Below the pieces are notes generated by a model. The model saw only the letters and a program-made list of their open reading frames with translations, was not told where the DNA came from and ran no database searches. The translations under genes and the position numbers were made by a program. From Bradyrhizobium murdochi (GTDB lineage Bacteria > Pseudomonadota > Alphaproteobacteria > Rhizobiales > Xanthobacteraceae), in the NCBI RefSeq assembly GCF_000472965.1, contig NZ_AXAU01000018.1, positions 1 to 64,000 on the forward strand: a DNA stretch of 64,000 bases. Direction: 5' to 3'. Positions 16,877 through 25,926 of the stretch are shown piece by piece (the stretch's first letter is position 1; each line of letters starts with the position of its first letter).

Positions 16877-17024
16877 CAATCTCTCCCGATCATTCCCATC
16901 GTGCGCGGCGGCCGACTTTTTGCGAATTTCGAACCTTACCAGAGACGGGAGCTGCATCCAGAATATTGTGGCTGCTTGTTCCGGGCCGGTTGAGCGGATG
17001 GCGATCCGCCGCTAGCGTGCGGCC

Positions 17025-18230
17025 ATGATGGCGCAGGCAAATGGCATGAGCGGGCAATCGCCTGAGGTCGACACAGCGAAAATCAATACGGCCGTAGCCC
17101 AGGCGACGCCGACGGCGCCGGCTGACGACACGCCGTTGCTCCGCGTCGAAGGCGTATCGAAGAAATTCGGCGATTTCCGCGCGGTGGACCGGCTCTCGCT
17201 CGACATCAAGGCGGGCGAGTTCTTTGCGCTATTGGGCCCGAGTGGCTGCGGCAAGACCACGCTGCTCAGGATGCTTGCCGGGTTCGAGACCCCGGACGAG
17301 GGCCGCATCCTGCTCGGTGGCCGCGATATCGCGCCGGTGCTGCCGCATGAACGGCCCGTCAACATGATGTTCCAGAACTACGCGCTGTTTCCGCATCTCT
17401 CGGTCCGAGACAACATCGCGTTCGGCCTGAAGCGCGCCGGGATGGCGCGCGCCGCCATTGATACCCGCGTGGGCGAGATGGTCGCGTTGGTCAAGCTCGA
17501 TGGGCTAGAGAAGCGCAGGCCGGATCAGCTTTCCGGCGGCCAGAAGCAGCGCGTGGCGCTGGCGCGCTCGCTGGCGCGGCGGCCCAAGGTCCTGCTGCTT
17601 GACGAGCCGTTGGCCGCGCTCGACAAGAAGCTGCGTGAGAGCACGCAACTCGAATTGATGGAACTGCAGCGCCGCCTCGGCATGACCTTCATTGTCGTCA
17701 CCCACGACCAGGAAGAGGCGATGACGATGGCGAACCGGATCGGCGTCATGGATGCCGGCCGGCTCGAACAGGTCGCCAGCCCGCGCGATCTCTACGAGGC
17801 GCCCGCCTCGCGCTGGGTCGCCCAGTTCGTCGGCGATGTCAATTTGTTCGATGGCGAGGTCAGCTCGCGCGAACATCATCAACTGACGATTGCGACCCGC
17901 GACGGCGGAGCTATCATGGTCGCCGAGCCGCACGATCCGGTCGGCGAGACGGTGGTCTCGGTTGCGATACGCCCCGAGAAGGTCAAGCTGTTGCGCCGCG
18001 GCCCTGAGTTGGACGCGGGCAACGCGCAGGCGATCAACCAGCTCGAAGGTGTCGTCACAGATGTCAGCTACCTCGGCGGCTCGACCGTCTACAAGGTCAA
18101 ACTCGATTCCGGCGCGGTGGTGCGCTCGTCGATCGCCAATACTGCACGGCTTGATATCGATACGTTGAGCGCCGGCCAGCGCGTGATAGCGTGGTTCGCG
18201 CCCGACGATTGCGTGGTGCTGGAACGATGA
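17025..18230 (+). CDS. Polyamine-type ABC importer, ATP-binding subunit
   Basis: The 401-residue protein has Walker A GPSGCGKTT (about 70-78), Q-loop MMFQNYALFPHLSV, signature LSGGQKQR, Walker B LLLDEPLAALD and the switch His in VVTHDQEEAM, followed by a C-terminal TOBE-type domain. The sequence is closest to PotA/PotG polyamine transporters, with an extra 35-residue N-terminal tail. Two permease genes follow with ATGA overlaps. There is no binding-protein gene beside it, so it depends on one encoded elsewhere. Confidence 0.88.
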   Translation: MMAQANGMSGQSPEVDTAKINTAVAQATPTAPADDTPLLRVEGVSKKFGDFRAVDRLSLDIKAGEFFALLGPSGCGKTTLLRMLAGFETPDEGRILLGGRDIAPVLPHERPVNMMFQNYALFPHLSVRDNIAFGLKRAGMARAAIDTRVGEMVALVKLDGLEKRRPDQLSGGQKQRVALARSLARRPKVLLLDEPLAALDKKLRESTQLELMELQRRLGMTFIVVTHDQEEAMTMANRIGVMDAGRLEQVASPRDLYEAPASRWVAQFVGDVNLFDGEVSSREHHQLTIATRDGGAIMVAEPHDPVGETVVSVAIRPEKVKLLRRGPELDAGNAQAINQLEGVVTDVSYLGGSTVYKVKLDSGAVVRSSIANTARLDIDTLSAGQRVIAWFAPDDCVVLER

Positions 18231-19141
18231 GCACGCGCCGCATCTTCGCGCGGCCGGCGCGGTATGCCGCCATCGCGCCCTACCTGTGGATGGTGCTGTT
18301 CTTTCTGGTGCCGTTCGGGTTCGTGCTGAAGATCAGCCTGTCGCAGACCGCGATCGCGCAACCGCCCTATGTGCCCGTGTTCGATTTCTCCGAAGGGTGG
18401 AGTGCTATCAACGCGGCCTTCGCGCAGTTGTCGTTCGATAATTTCAGGCTGCTGGCCTCGGACAGTCTCTACATCAGCTCCTATTTGCGCAGCGTCGTTG
18501 TTGCTGTAACCTCGACATTGATCCTGCTATTGATCGGCTATCCGATCGCCTATGGCATGGCGCGGCTGCCGCAGCGCTGGCAGCCGATCGCAATGATGCT
18601 GGTGATCGTGCCGTTCTGGACCTCGTTCCTGATCCGCATCTATGCCTGGATCAATATTTTGCAGCATGACGGGCTGCTCAATAAAATTCTGCTCACGCTG
18701 CATCTGGTCTCGTCGCCGGTGGTGTGGCTCTCGACCGATACTGCGATGTATCTCGGCATCGTCTATTCCTATCTGCCGTTCATGATCCTGCCGCTGTACG
18801 CGACGCTTTCGAAGATGGACCCCTCGCTCTTGGAAGCCGCAAGCGATCTCGGTTCGTCGCCGCGGCAGGCGTTCTGGCTGGTGACGTTCCCGCTGTCCTT
18901 GCCGGGCGTCGGCGCCGGCGCGCTCTTGTGCTTTATCCCGATCATCGGCGAGTTCGTGATCCCCGATCTTCTGGCCGGCTCCGGGTCGATGATGATCGGC
19001 CAGACGCTGTGGCTGGAGTTCTTCACCAACAAGGACTGGCCGGTCGCCGCCGCCGCCGCGGTCGCCTTGCTGGTGTTGCTGGTGCCGCCGCTACTGCTCT
19101 ACGACCGGCTGCAGCGCGGCACGTTGGAGGGCGGTCGATGA
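18227..19141 (+). CDS. Polyamine-type ABC importer permease 1
   Basis: The 304-residue integral membrane protein has about six helices and the EAA loop EAASDLGSSPRQAFWLVTFP. It resembles PotB/PotH. The start ATG 18227 overlaps the stop of the ATPase gene (ATGA); the open frame reaches back to 18191 but that start is inside the ATPase gene without a binding site. Its own stop overlaps the next permease start. Confidence 0.88.
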   Translation: MSTRRIFARPARYAAIAPYLWMVLFFLVPFGFVLKISLSQTAIAQPPYVPVFDFSEGWSAINAAFAQLSFDNFRLLASDSLYISSYLRSVVVAVTSTLILLLIGYPIAYGMARLPQRWQPIAMMLVIVPFWTSFLIRIYAWINILQHDGLLNKILLTLHLVSSPVVWLSTDTAMYLGIVYSYLPFMILPLYATLSKMDPSLLEAASDLGSSPRQAFWLVTFPLSLPGVGAGALLCFIPIIGEFVIPDLLAGSGSMMIGQTLWLEFFTNKDWPVAAAAAVALLVLLVPPLLLYDRLQRGTLEGGR

Positions 19142-19956
19142 TGGCGCGACGTGTCGGCAGGATGTCGCCATTCAACATCACCGCGCTCGCGCTGGGGATG
19201 GCGTTCCTGTATCTGCCGATCGTGATTCTCGTCATCTATTCCTTCAACGCCTCGCGGCTGGTCACGGTGTGGGGCGGCTGGTCGCTGCGCTGGTATCATG
19301 AATTCTTAAACGACCGCGCCATGCTGGATGCGGCATGGATGAGCCTTCGCGTCGCCGCGGTATCGGCCACGATCGCAACGCTGCTCGGAACGCTCGCGGC
19401 AGTGGGGCTGGTTCGCGGCGAACGCTTCAGGGGGCGGACGCTGTTTTCCGGCATGCTCTACGCGCCGCTGGTGATGCCCGAGGTGATCTCAGGGCTGTCG
19501 TTGCTGCTACTGTTCGTGGCGCTCAACGCCGAGCGCGGCTTCTGGACCGTGACGATCGCGCACACCACGCTGACCATGTGCTTCGTCACCGTGGTGGTGC
19601 AGTCGCGTCTCGCCTCGCTCGATCGCAGCCTGGAAGAAGCCGCGATGGATCTCGGCTGCGATCCGGTACAGGCGTTTGTTCGGGTGACGCTACCCTTGAT
19701 CCTGCCTGCCATCGCCGCAGGCTGGATGCTGGCCTTCACGCTCTCGCTCGACGATGTCGTGATCGCAAGTTTCACCACCGGTCCCGGCTCGGCAACGCTG
19801 CCGATCCGGATCTATTCCGAAGTGCGGCTGGGGGTGAAGCCAGAGATCAACGCGATCTGCACCATGGTGATCGCGCTGATCGCGGTGCTGATCGTGATCG
19901 CTTCGCTCGCTTCGAAACTGTCGGGCGCGCGCGGCGAGAGCGCCGCGCCCCTATAG
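19138..19956 (+). CDS. Polyamine-type ABC importer permease 2
   Basis: The 272-residue permease has about six helices and the EAA loop EEAAMDLGCDPVQAFVRVTLP, typical of PotC/PotI. The start ATG 19138 forms an ATGA overlap with the previous gene; a second ATG follows at once. It is the last gene of a three-gene unit and ends six bases before the convergent sugar importer permease. Confidence 0.88.
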   Translation: MMARRVGRMSPFNITALALGMAFLYLPIVILVIYSFNASRLVTVWGGWSLRWYHEFLNDRAMLDAAWMSLRVAAVSATIATLLGTLAAVGLVRGERFRGRTLFSGMLYAPLVMPEVISGLSLLLLFVALNAERGFWTVTIAHTTLTMCFVTVVVQSRLASLDRSLEEAAMDLGCDPVQAFVRVTLPLILPAIAAGWMLAFTLSLDDVVIASFTTGPGSATLPIRIYSEVRLGVKPEINAICTMVIALIAVLIVIASLASKLSGARGESAAPL

Positions 19957-19961
19957 CCGCG

Positions 19962-20813
19962 TCACGACTTCACGGCGCCCGCGGTCAATCCGCCCACCAT
20001 ATACCGCCTGAACGCGTAATAGATCGCGGCCGGCGGCAGCGCGTAGATGAAGCCGGTGGTCATCAGCAATTCCCACGGCGAGTCGTCGGCGGCCAGGAAG
20101 TTGCCAAGCGCCACGGGGAGCGTGATCTCGGTATCCTTCGACAGCAGAAGGAACGCGTAGAGATATTCGTTCCAGGCGAGCAGGATCGCGTAGGTTCCGA
20201 TCGCAACCAGCGAGGGCATCATCAGCGGCACATACACCAGCCGGAACAGTTGCAGCGTGGTGGCGCCGTCCATGGTGGCGGCTTCGTCAAGTTCGCCCGG
20301 CAGCTTGTCGGACGCTTGCTTCAAAACCCAGATCGCGTAAGGGGACGCGATCGTCACCATCGCGAGAATCAGCGACCAGTGATTGTTAAGGAGGCCGTAG
20401 TTGCCCATGGTGCGGTACATCGGCACGGCGAGGAACGCCGCCGGGATGAAATAGGTGAACAGCGCCAGATTCATCACCCAGCGGCCGCCGGGGACGCGCA
20501 GCCGCGAGATCGCGAAGGCGGCTGCGGTTGCGATCAACAGCGTCAGCGCGCCCGCTGAAAGCGCGATCACCACCGAATTCCAGAACTGGATCCAGAAATC
20601 GCGCAGGAAGTAATGCTGCTGATGGAACACGATGCTGAAATTGTTCAGCGTCGGATGATCAGGCCACAGTTTTCCGGAGAACGCGTCTTCCTTCGGCGAG
20701 ATCGCGAACAGGAACATGTGATAGATCGGCACCATGGTCCAGATGAACACGGGAATGCCGATCAAGAGCAGTTTTGCTTCGGTGCCGACTTCGCGGAGTG
20801 TGGGCAGCTTCAT
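19962..20813 (-). CDS. Carbohydrate-type ABC importer permease, MalG-like
   Basis: The 283-residue permease has six predicted helices and the EAA loop ELDEAATMDGATTLQLFRLVYVP. This places it in the CUT1 sugar-importer group (MalG/UgpE type). It follows the MalF-like gene with a four-base overlap. The sugar is unknown. Confidence 0.88.
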   Translation of the reverse strand: MKLPTLREVGTEAKLLLIGIPVFIWTMVPIYHMFLFAISPKEDAFSGKLWPDHPTLNNFSIVFHQQHYFLRDFWIQFWNSVVIALSAGALTLLIATAAAFAISRLRVPGGRWVMNLALFTYFIPAAFLAVPMYRTMGNYGLLNNHWSLILAMVTIASPYAIWVLKQASDKLPGELDEAATMDGATTLQLFRLVYVPLMMPSLVAIGTYAILLAWNEYLYAFLLLSKDTEITLPVALGNFLAADDSPWELLMTTGFIYALPPAAIYYAFRRYMVGGLTAGAVKS

Positions 20814-21682
20814 CGCGACAACCGTTTCATCATGAAGTAGACCAGCGGCAGCACCAGCGGCAGCGCGCAGACGATCGACGCCATCGCGAGCGAGAGCTGG
20901 TCAAGCCGGAGATAGCGGATACCAAGCGTGGCGAGCACATGGGTGAGGTCGGCGGGGCCGCCGCCGGTGAGCAGATACACGCTGTTGAAGTCGCCCAGCG
21001 TCCAGATCATCGAGAGCAGCGTGCAGGTGATGTAGAGCGTCTGCATCGACGGCCAGGTGATGTAGCGGAATTTCTGCGACCAGCTCGCGCCGTCGACCGC
21101 GGCAGCCTCATACAAATCGTGCGAGATCGCGAGTCGCCCGGTCATCAGGATCAGCGTCCAGAACGGCAACGATTTCCAGATGTGCACGCCGATCGCCATG
21201 GCGAGCGCGACACTCGGATCGTTCAGCCAGTTCGGACCGTCCTCGGCAGTGAACTTGAAGATCAGTTGGTTGATCACGCCCCATTCCGGGTTGAGCATGA
21301 AGCGCACGGAAAGAATTGTCGGAATCGACGGCACCGCCCAGGGCAGGATGAACAGCACCGACAGCCATTTGATCCAGGTGCGCTGCTGGGCGAAAAAGCC
21401 GGACAGGAACAGCGCGATCGCCATTTTCAGATTGATGCCGACCAGCAGGAAGATCAGCGTATTGACGGCGGCGCGCGCGAAGATCGGGTCGTGATAGAGC
21501 GCGACATAGCTCGCCGGATGCCGCGCTAGCCACAGCCCGTAGCCGACCGGGTAGACCACGAAGGCCAGGAACACCAGCAGATAGGGGGCGAGCAGCACGA
21601 TGCCCCAGACCTGCGGGGTGGTCAGCCGGGCCGATAGCGGCGGGCTTGGAATTGCCTGATCGCCCGAAAGCGTGATTGCCAT
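20810..21682 (-). CDS. Carbohydrate-type ABC importer permease, MalF-like
   Basis: The 290-residue permease has six helices and the EAA loop YEAAAVDGASWSQKFRYITWP. It partners the MalG-like permease. A repeat-rich spacer of about 200 bases (21683-21879) separates it from the binding-protein gene upstream. No ATPase gene is found on either side. Confidence 0.88.
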   Translation of the reverse strand: MAITLSGDQAIPSPPLSARLTTPQVWGIVLLAPYLLVFLAFVVYPVGYGLWLARHPASYVALYHDPIFARAAVNTLIFLLVGINLKMAIALFLSGFFAQQRTWIKWLSVLFILPWAVPSIPTILSVRFMLNPEWGVINQLIFKFTAEDGPNWLNDPSVALAMAIGVHIWKSLPFWTLILMTGRLAISHDLYEAAAVDGASWSQKFRYITWPSMQTLYITCTLLSMIWTLGDFNSVYLLTGGGPADLTHVLATLGIRYLRLDQLSLAMASIVCALPLVLPLVYFMMKRLSR

Positions 21683-21738
21683 AGTCGTCCGTACTTACAA
21701 AGGTGAGCGGCCGCAAGCTGCGGCCGGTGTGTTCGTTA

Positions 21739-21871
21739 ACCTCGCCCCGCTTGCGGGGAGAGGTCGAAGCCGAAGGCTTCGGGTGAGGGGGTACAGGACT
21801 TACCACGAGCGATACCCGCGGAGGGAGCCCCTCACCCCAACCCTCTCCCCGCGAAGGGCGGGGAGAGGGAG
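21739..21871. repeat. Palindromic element, family C
   Basis: Two hairpin-forming halves lie between the binding-protein and permease genes: CCTCGCCCCGCTTGCGGGGAGAGG at the left and CCCTCTCCCCGC plus GCGGGGAGAGGG at the right. A related pair is at 33470-33573. Placed inside an operon, it may set the ratio of binding protein to permease messenger. Confidence 0.8.
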
Positions 21872-21879
21872 GAGCAAGA

Positions 21880-23259
21880 CTATCCCGCGACCTGCTTGAT
21901 ACGGGCGATCAGTTCGTCGACGGCCTTGTCGACCGGCACCTTCTCGCTCACCACGCGGTTCATCGCCTTGGCCCAGACGTTCTCGTTGTTCAAGATCGTG
22001 AACTTCCAGTTCTTGGTGAAGTCGAACGGCGTGGTGCCGCCGGTGAACTGATTGTATACCGCCTTGCGATGCCGGTCAGCCTGCCAGAACGGGCTCTGCT
22101 GGCTGGCCGTCGTCACCGGGAACCAGCGACCGAGCGCGCCTTCGATATAGGGCCGGACGTTCTCTTCCTGCAGCAGGAACTTGATGAACTCCTTGCCCTC
22201 CGCCTTGTTCTTGGCGACCGTGAACATCAGGCCGGTCTTCACGTCGGAGCGATACTTGATCGGCGTGCCGTCCGGCTTGTTGGGGAAGGACGCGGTGATG
22301 ATGGTCTCATCGTAGTTCTTCTTGCCCAGCGCGCGCTGCTCCGGCGTCAGCGCCGGGTTGTTGGCGTCGTCGAGCCATTTCGCCGCGATCGAGATCGTGA
22401 AGTTGTGCGTCATCACGATCGTCTTGTTGTGGAAGGCGACGTTGTTGTCCGGATCCTTCCAGGTGGTGGAGGAGGGCGGCGTGCAGCCCTTGATGTAGGT
22501 GTCGGTGTAATCCTTCATCGCCTTGATCAGGTTATCCCGCACCTTGGGATCGTCGACCAGGAGCTTGCCGTCATCATCGACCAGCTTGACGTTGTAGGCG
22601 TCCATGAAGGTGTAGAACGACTGGAACGAGTCGGTGGATTCCACGCCCATCGGCTGGCCGACGGCATAGACGCGCTGACCGGTGGCCTTGCGGCTGGCGG
22701 CCTGCACCTTGTTGCACCAGAACGACCAATAGTCTTCCCATTTGGTCGGGATGTCGCTTTCCTTGAAGCCGGCCTGTTCCAGCATGTCCTTCCAGATCTG
22801 GACGTGCATGCTCTGCTGCTTCAGCGGAAAGCCGTAATAGCCCTTCTTCTTTGTCTGGTCGTTATAGAGAAAGGTGGTTTCCAGCGTGTTGGGCGCGAAC
22901 GCCGACTTCATCGGCAGCAGGATATCGGAGAGATCCTCGAGCTTGCCTTCATAGGCCCACTTGCCCTGGGCCTGCACGTCATAGCTGTCGGAATAGGCGA
23001 CATCAGGCACGGTGCCGGAATCCAGCGCCGCCACCGTCTTCGGGATCATGTCCTGAATGGCGTATTGCGACAGTTCGACCTTGATGCCGGTCTTGGCCTC
23101 GAATTTCTTGATCGCCTCTAAGAGCGCATCATCCTCGGACTTGTAAAAGCCCTTGCCGAACCAGACCGTGATGGTCTTCTGCTGGGCGAGCGCGGGCGCC
23201 GTGGCGTAAAACAGGCCGACGGCTGCGACCGCGAGCGAAACTGATCTCCTGGATATCAC
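21880..23259 (-). CDS. ABC importer extracellular solute-binding protein, family 1
   Basis: The 459-residue periplasmic protein starts with a signal peptide (cut after APALAQ) and has the family 1 pattern KTITVWFGKGFYK and KFEAKTGIKVELSQY. Late positions carry KAEGKEFIKFLLQEE. It should capture a sugar or related solute for the two permeases downstream. The start is GTG 23259 with GGGAG seven bases upstream. A LacI-type palindrome at 23289-23296 lies just ahead. Confidence 0.88.
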   Translation of the reverse strand: MISRRSVSLAVAAVGLFYATAPALAQQKTITVWFGKGFYKSEDDALLEAIKKFEAKTGIKVELSQYAIQDMIPKTVAALDSGTVPDVAYSDSYDVQAQGKWAYEGKLEDLSDILLPMKSAFAPNTLETTFLYNDQTKKKGYYGFPLKQQSMHVQIWKDMLEQAGFKESDIPTKWEDYWSFWCNKVQAASRKATGQRVYAVGQPMGVESTDSFQSFYTFMDAYNVKLVDDDGKLLVDDPKVRDNLIKAMKDYTDTYIKGCTPPSSTTWKDPDNNVAFHNKTIVMTHNFTISIAAKWLDDANNPALTPEQRALGKKNYDETIITASFPNKPDGTPIKYRSDVKTGLMFTVAKNKAEGKEFIKFLLQEENVRPYIEGALGRWFPVTTASQQSPFWQADRHRKAVYNQFTGGTTPFDFTKNWKFTILNNENVWAKAMNRVVSEKVPVDKAVDELIARIKQVAG

Positions 23260-23288
23260 ATTGTTCTCCCTGAAAACGCCGGCTTGTT

Positions 23289-23296
23289 AACCGGTT
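23289..23296. promoter_or_regulatory. Possible LacI-type operator ahead of the sugar importer
   Basis: AACCGGTT is a perfect palindrome with the central CG typical of LacI-family operators. It lies 30 bases before the binding-protein start. It is short and no regulator gene is nearby, so the call is weak. Confidence 0.25.
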
Positions 23297-23409
23297 GGAT
23301 AAAAGACTAGCCCATGCGCGCGGCGCGATCCAGATGGGGCGATGCAAACTTCTGTAGGGGAATATTCAGGGCGCAAATGCGGCAAAGACGTCTGCGCACG
23401 CGTGGGCGT

Positions 23410-23437
23410 TTTGGTTCAACCATTTTGGTTCAACCAT
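23410..23437. repeat. Two tandem copies of a 14-base unit
   Basis: TTTGGTTCAACCAT is repeated head to tail. Each unit contains GGTTCAACC, a small inverted repeat. The stretch 23260-23567 between the sugar importer and the antitoxin holds this, the possible operator, and no gene I can support. Confidence 0.6.
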
Positions 23438-23567
23438 TTTGCGTCCTTACCGGGCAGCATGGCCGACAGTAGGTGCGAAAGCGCGATCTCGTGACGCGGA
23501 GTTCGGTCCCCGGAGACGATTCTGTCGTCAGCGGTTTGGCGGTTCGGCAATCGCCGTGATTGAGTGG

Positions 23568-23849
23568 TCAGGCCGCCGACAGCCGCACGTGAAATTTGCT
23601 ACCGGTTGCCTCGGCGTAACGCAGAAGTGTCTTGGTGCTCGGAAGCGTGTGACCGTTTTCAAGCCGGGCAATGGTGGACTGGCTGGTACCCATCCGGGCC
23701 GCCAGTTCGGCCTGCGACAAGCCTGCGCGTAGTCGAGCACGGAGCAACTCTGCAGCGATCTCGAACTCCGGCGCGAGCGCGTCATACTCGGCCTTAACCT
23801 TGGGATTGGCGAGCAGGCGGGCTTTCAGCTTTTCGAACTGGATGGTCAT
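23568..23849 (-). CDS. HigA-type antitoxin with XRE helix-turn-helix
   Basis: The 93-residue protein has a helical N-terminus (FEKLKARLLANPKVKAEYDAL) and a complete XRE/Cro DNA-binding domain: AGLSQAELAARMGTSQSTIARLENG. That architecture is the antitoxin of reversed HigBA/RelE-type modules, where the toxin comes first. ATG 23849 has AAAGGA upstream, inside the remnant toxin gene. It probably still binds the palindrome at 24069-24088 and represses its own transcript. Confidence 0.85.
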   Translation of the reverse strand: MTIQFEKLKARLLANPKVKAEYDALAPEFEIAAELLRARLRAGLSQAELAARMGTSQSTIARLENGHTLPSTKTLLRYAEATGSKFHVRLSAA

Positions 23850-24060
23850 GTGATGTCCTTTGAGCAATTCCATCTCGACCTCTCAACCGCAACTCCCAGA
23901 GCTTTCCCTCAAGGTGTTTCACGTGCGGCCCGCTCAAGCTTTCGAGCCCGGCTGACGCGATGCGCTCGGCAAGCCGCAGAAATCGCGCCTGCATATCAGC
24001 CGGAAGGGCGGCAATCTCCGCAGCGACGGTTTCGTCAAGGATTTCGACTTGCCAAGGCAC
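23794..24060 (-). pseudogene. RelE/HigB-type toxin gene lacking its 3' half
   Basis: The first 60 residues read as a normal RelE/HigB toxin: PWQVEILDETVAAEIAALP and HVKHLEGKLWELRLRGRDGIA. After GRDGIA the expected strand with YVTASGRRVV and the C-terminal helix are missing. The frame runs straight into the start of the antitoxin gene, overlaps it for 56 bases and ends at 23794. An internal deletion explains this. The missing part carries catalytic residues in this family, so toxicity is unlikely. The start is GTG 24060 with AAGGAG upstream. Confidence 0.7.
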
Positions 24061-24068
24061 TCTCCTTC

Positions 24069-24088
24069 ATATCTCAATTTTGAGATAT
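24069..24088. promoter_or_regulatory. Palindromic operator of the toxin-antitoxin module
   Basis: ATATCTCAA and TTGAGATAT form a perfect 9-bp inverted repeat around TT, nine bases before the toxin start. Antitoxins of this kind bind such sites to repress their operon. The site is intact although the toxin is not. Confidence 0.65.
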
Positions 24089-24120
24089 CGAAAAGAGGTA
24101 AAATCGTCTGCCGGCGCATC

Positions 24121-24600
24121 TCAGAAGAACCCGATCTGCGGTTTGGCGATCATCAGCCACATTATGATCGCCACCGCAGTGAACGCCGGAATGCCGAAGG
24201 CAAACCATAACCAGAAGATCCGGTGATATTCTCTCGGGAGCGGCTTGCCCTCTGCCGCTGCGATCACGGCGAGGTCGCGCAGGCGCATTTGCATCCACAC
24301 CACCGGCAGCCACAGCGCGCCGGTGATGACGTACAGCACGATCGACCAGACGATCCATCCGTCCCAGAACGAATAGCCGACGTTCAGCACGAGCAGCGTG
24401 CCGGTGATGGGCTGCACGACAACGGCGGTCGCGGTGAAGATGAAGTCGGCGATCACGACGATGCGGGCGACGCCTGCGATCACGGCCGGCTTGCCGCCGA
24501 GGTGAGCCGCCAGCATGAAAAAGGCGATGCCCGCGCCCGTGCCGAGCAACACGGCGGCGCCGACGACATGGAGATATTTGAGGACGAAGTACAGCATCAC
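24121..24600 (-). CDS. DUF2269 membrane protein
   Basis: The 159-residue protein has four membrane helices with the family start YFVLKYLHVVGAAVLLGTG and the later GWIVWSIVLYVITGALWLPVV. Its function is not known. Its start overlaps the stop of the SDR-DoxX gene by four bases, so the two are translationally coupled and probably act together. Confidence 0.85.
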   Translation of the reverse strand: MMLYFVLKYLHVVGAAVLLGTGAGIAFFMLAAHLGGKPAVIAGVARIVVIADFIFTATAVVVQPITGTLLVLNVGYSFWDGWIVWSIVLYVITGALWLPVVWMQMRLRDLAVIAAAEGKPLPREYHRIFWLWFAFGIPAFTAVAIIMWLMIAKPQIGFF

Positions 24601-25874
24601 CGGTCCTCGAGCACGGCCAGCGCCGCGAAATGCAACACGATGATCGGCCAGATCTTCAGCATCGGCCCCAGCGGATCGGCCCAGAGCCGCGGCACCAGGA
24701 TGGTGCCGATGATGGCGTAGGCGAAGGAAATCGCGATGGCCGCATAGAGGCCGTAGCGGCTGGTCGGCCTGTAGGCGATCGCAATTCCAATGACCAGATC
24801 GGCCAGGGCGCCCGCGATGATCGTCACCGCCGCAGCCGTCCCTTCCACGCCGCCTTCGCCCATCAGGCCCATGCCATAACCCCAGCCGGGCCCCAGCGAG
24901 ACAAATGCGGTCGAGAGCCAGAACAGGGATAGGACGACAAAGATCGCGGGCTTGACCAGGTACATGCCGGCAAACCAGCGTTCCTGCACGGAAGCCGGTT
25001 CAGCGGCGAAGAATTCCGGAAGGCTTTTGGGATGCAGCCCGAGCCGCTGCATGTCTTCGAGATTACCGACGGCGCCGCGCCCGATCTCCCGTTCGGCGGT
25101 GCTGCGCACGGGAGGCCGCCAGCCGAGATACGAAACCATGTCGCCGAACTTGTAAATGAGATTTGAAGCGAACTGCGGCAGGTGAAGCTCCCGCGCCGGC
25201 GGCCAGCGGCACCAGCGGCGGATCAGCGCAACGACCGCGCCGAATGAATAGCGATGCGGGCCGACCAGCTCGACAACCTGCCGCGCGGGCGCCGCCGGGT
25301 CGAGAAAATGCTCCACGGTCCGTACCACGTCCTCAAGCAGGACGATCTGGAGCTGTCCCGTGTTCGGCATCACAGGAATGGCGGGCAGCGCCGCCAGGCC
25401 TCGCATCAGCGCGCTGGCGCCATAGGCCGCGCGGCCGATCACCACAGAAGGCCGCAAGATGACCCAATCGAGATCGCGCTCCATCAGCGCTTTGTCGCCG
25501 GCCAATTTCGATCGGGAAAAATCGCTCGGGGTTTCGCGATCGACGCCGATGGCGGAAAAATGGATGACGCGACGGATCTGGAGCTGCTCGCAAGCGGCAA
25601 AGAGATTTGCGATGCCGTGATGATGCACCATTGAGGTGGAATCGCCGGGGCTGTCCTGGAGTACGCCTGCGCAATTCACGACCGCCTCGACGCCATCGAG
25701 ATGCGGCAGCCAGTATGCGGGCGACTTCGCCTCGGAGATATCCACCCGGGCGGCTCCAGTGCCCGGATGGCTGCCGCTTCTGCTCATTGAAACGACGGAA
25801 TGACCACGCGAGAACAGGTGAGCCACGATTGCCGATCCGATCAGTCCGGTCCCTCCTACAACGGCAATCTTCAT
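24597..25874 (-). CDS. NAD(P)-binding SDR fused to a DoxX-like membrane domain
   Basis: The 425-residue protein joins an atypical short-chain dehydrogenase domain to a membrane domain. The N-terminal part has the Rossmann motif VVGGTGLIGSAIVAHL and the NDUFA9-like phrases VIHFSAIGV and WVILRPSVVIG. Residues about 300-425 have four hydrophobic helices of the DoxX-like type. The NDUFA9-like half suggests quinone-linked redox or binding work at the membrane; the substrate is unknown. It is the first gene of a two-gene unit with DUF2269. Confidence 0.85.
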   Translation of the reverse strand: MKIAVVGGTGLIGSAIVAHLFSRGHSVVSMSRSGSHPGTGAARVDISEAKSPAYWLPHLDGVEAVVNCAGVLQDSPGDSTSMVHHHGIANLFAACEQLQIRRVIHFSAIGVDRETPSDFSRSKLAGDKALMERDLDWVILRPSVVIGRAAYGASALMRGLAALPAIPVMPNTGQLQIVLLEDVVRTVEHFLDPAAPARQVVELVGPHRYSFGAVVALIRRWCRWPPARELHLPQFASNLIYKFGDMVSYLGWRPPVRSTAEREIGRGAVGNLEDMQRLGLHPKSLPEFFAAEPASVQERWFAGMYLVKPAIFVVLSLFWLSTAFVSLGPGWGYGMGLMGEGGVEGTAAAVTIIAGALADLVIGIAIAYRPTSRYGLYAAIAISFAYAIIGTILVPRLWADPLGPMLKIWPIIVLHFAALAVLEDR

Positions 25875-25926
25875 GACCGACTCCTCGTCGAGAAGTCACG
25901 CCTGCTTTGCGAGAACGTAAGCGTTT

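Noticed and set aside
19335..20558. 407-codon plus-strand open frame
   Set aside because: It runs out of frame through the second polyamine permease and antisense through the MalG-like permease, both clear genes.
22069..23121. 350-codon open frame opposite the sugar-binding protein
   Set aside because: Shadow of a well-recognised gene; no motif or signal peptide.
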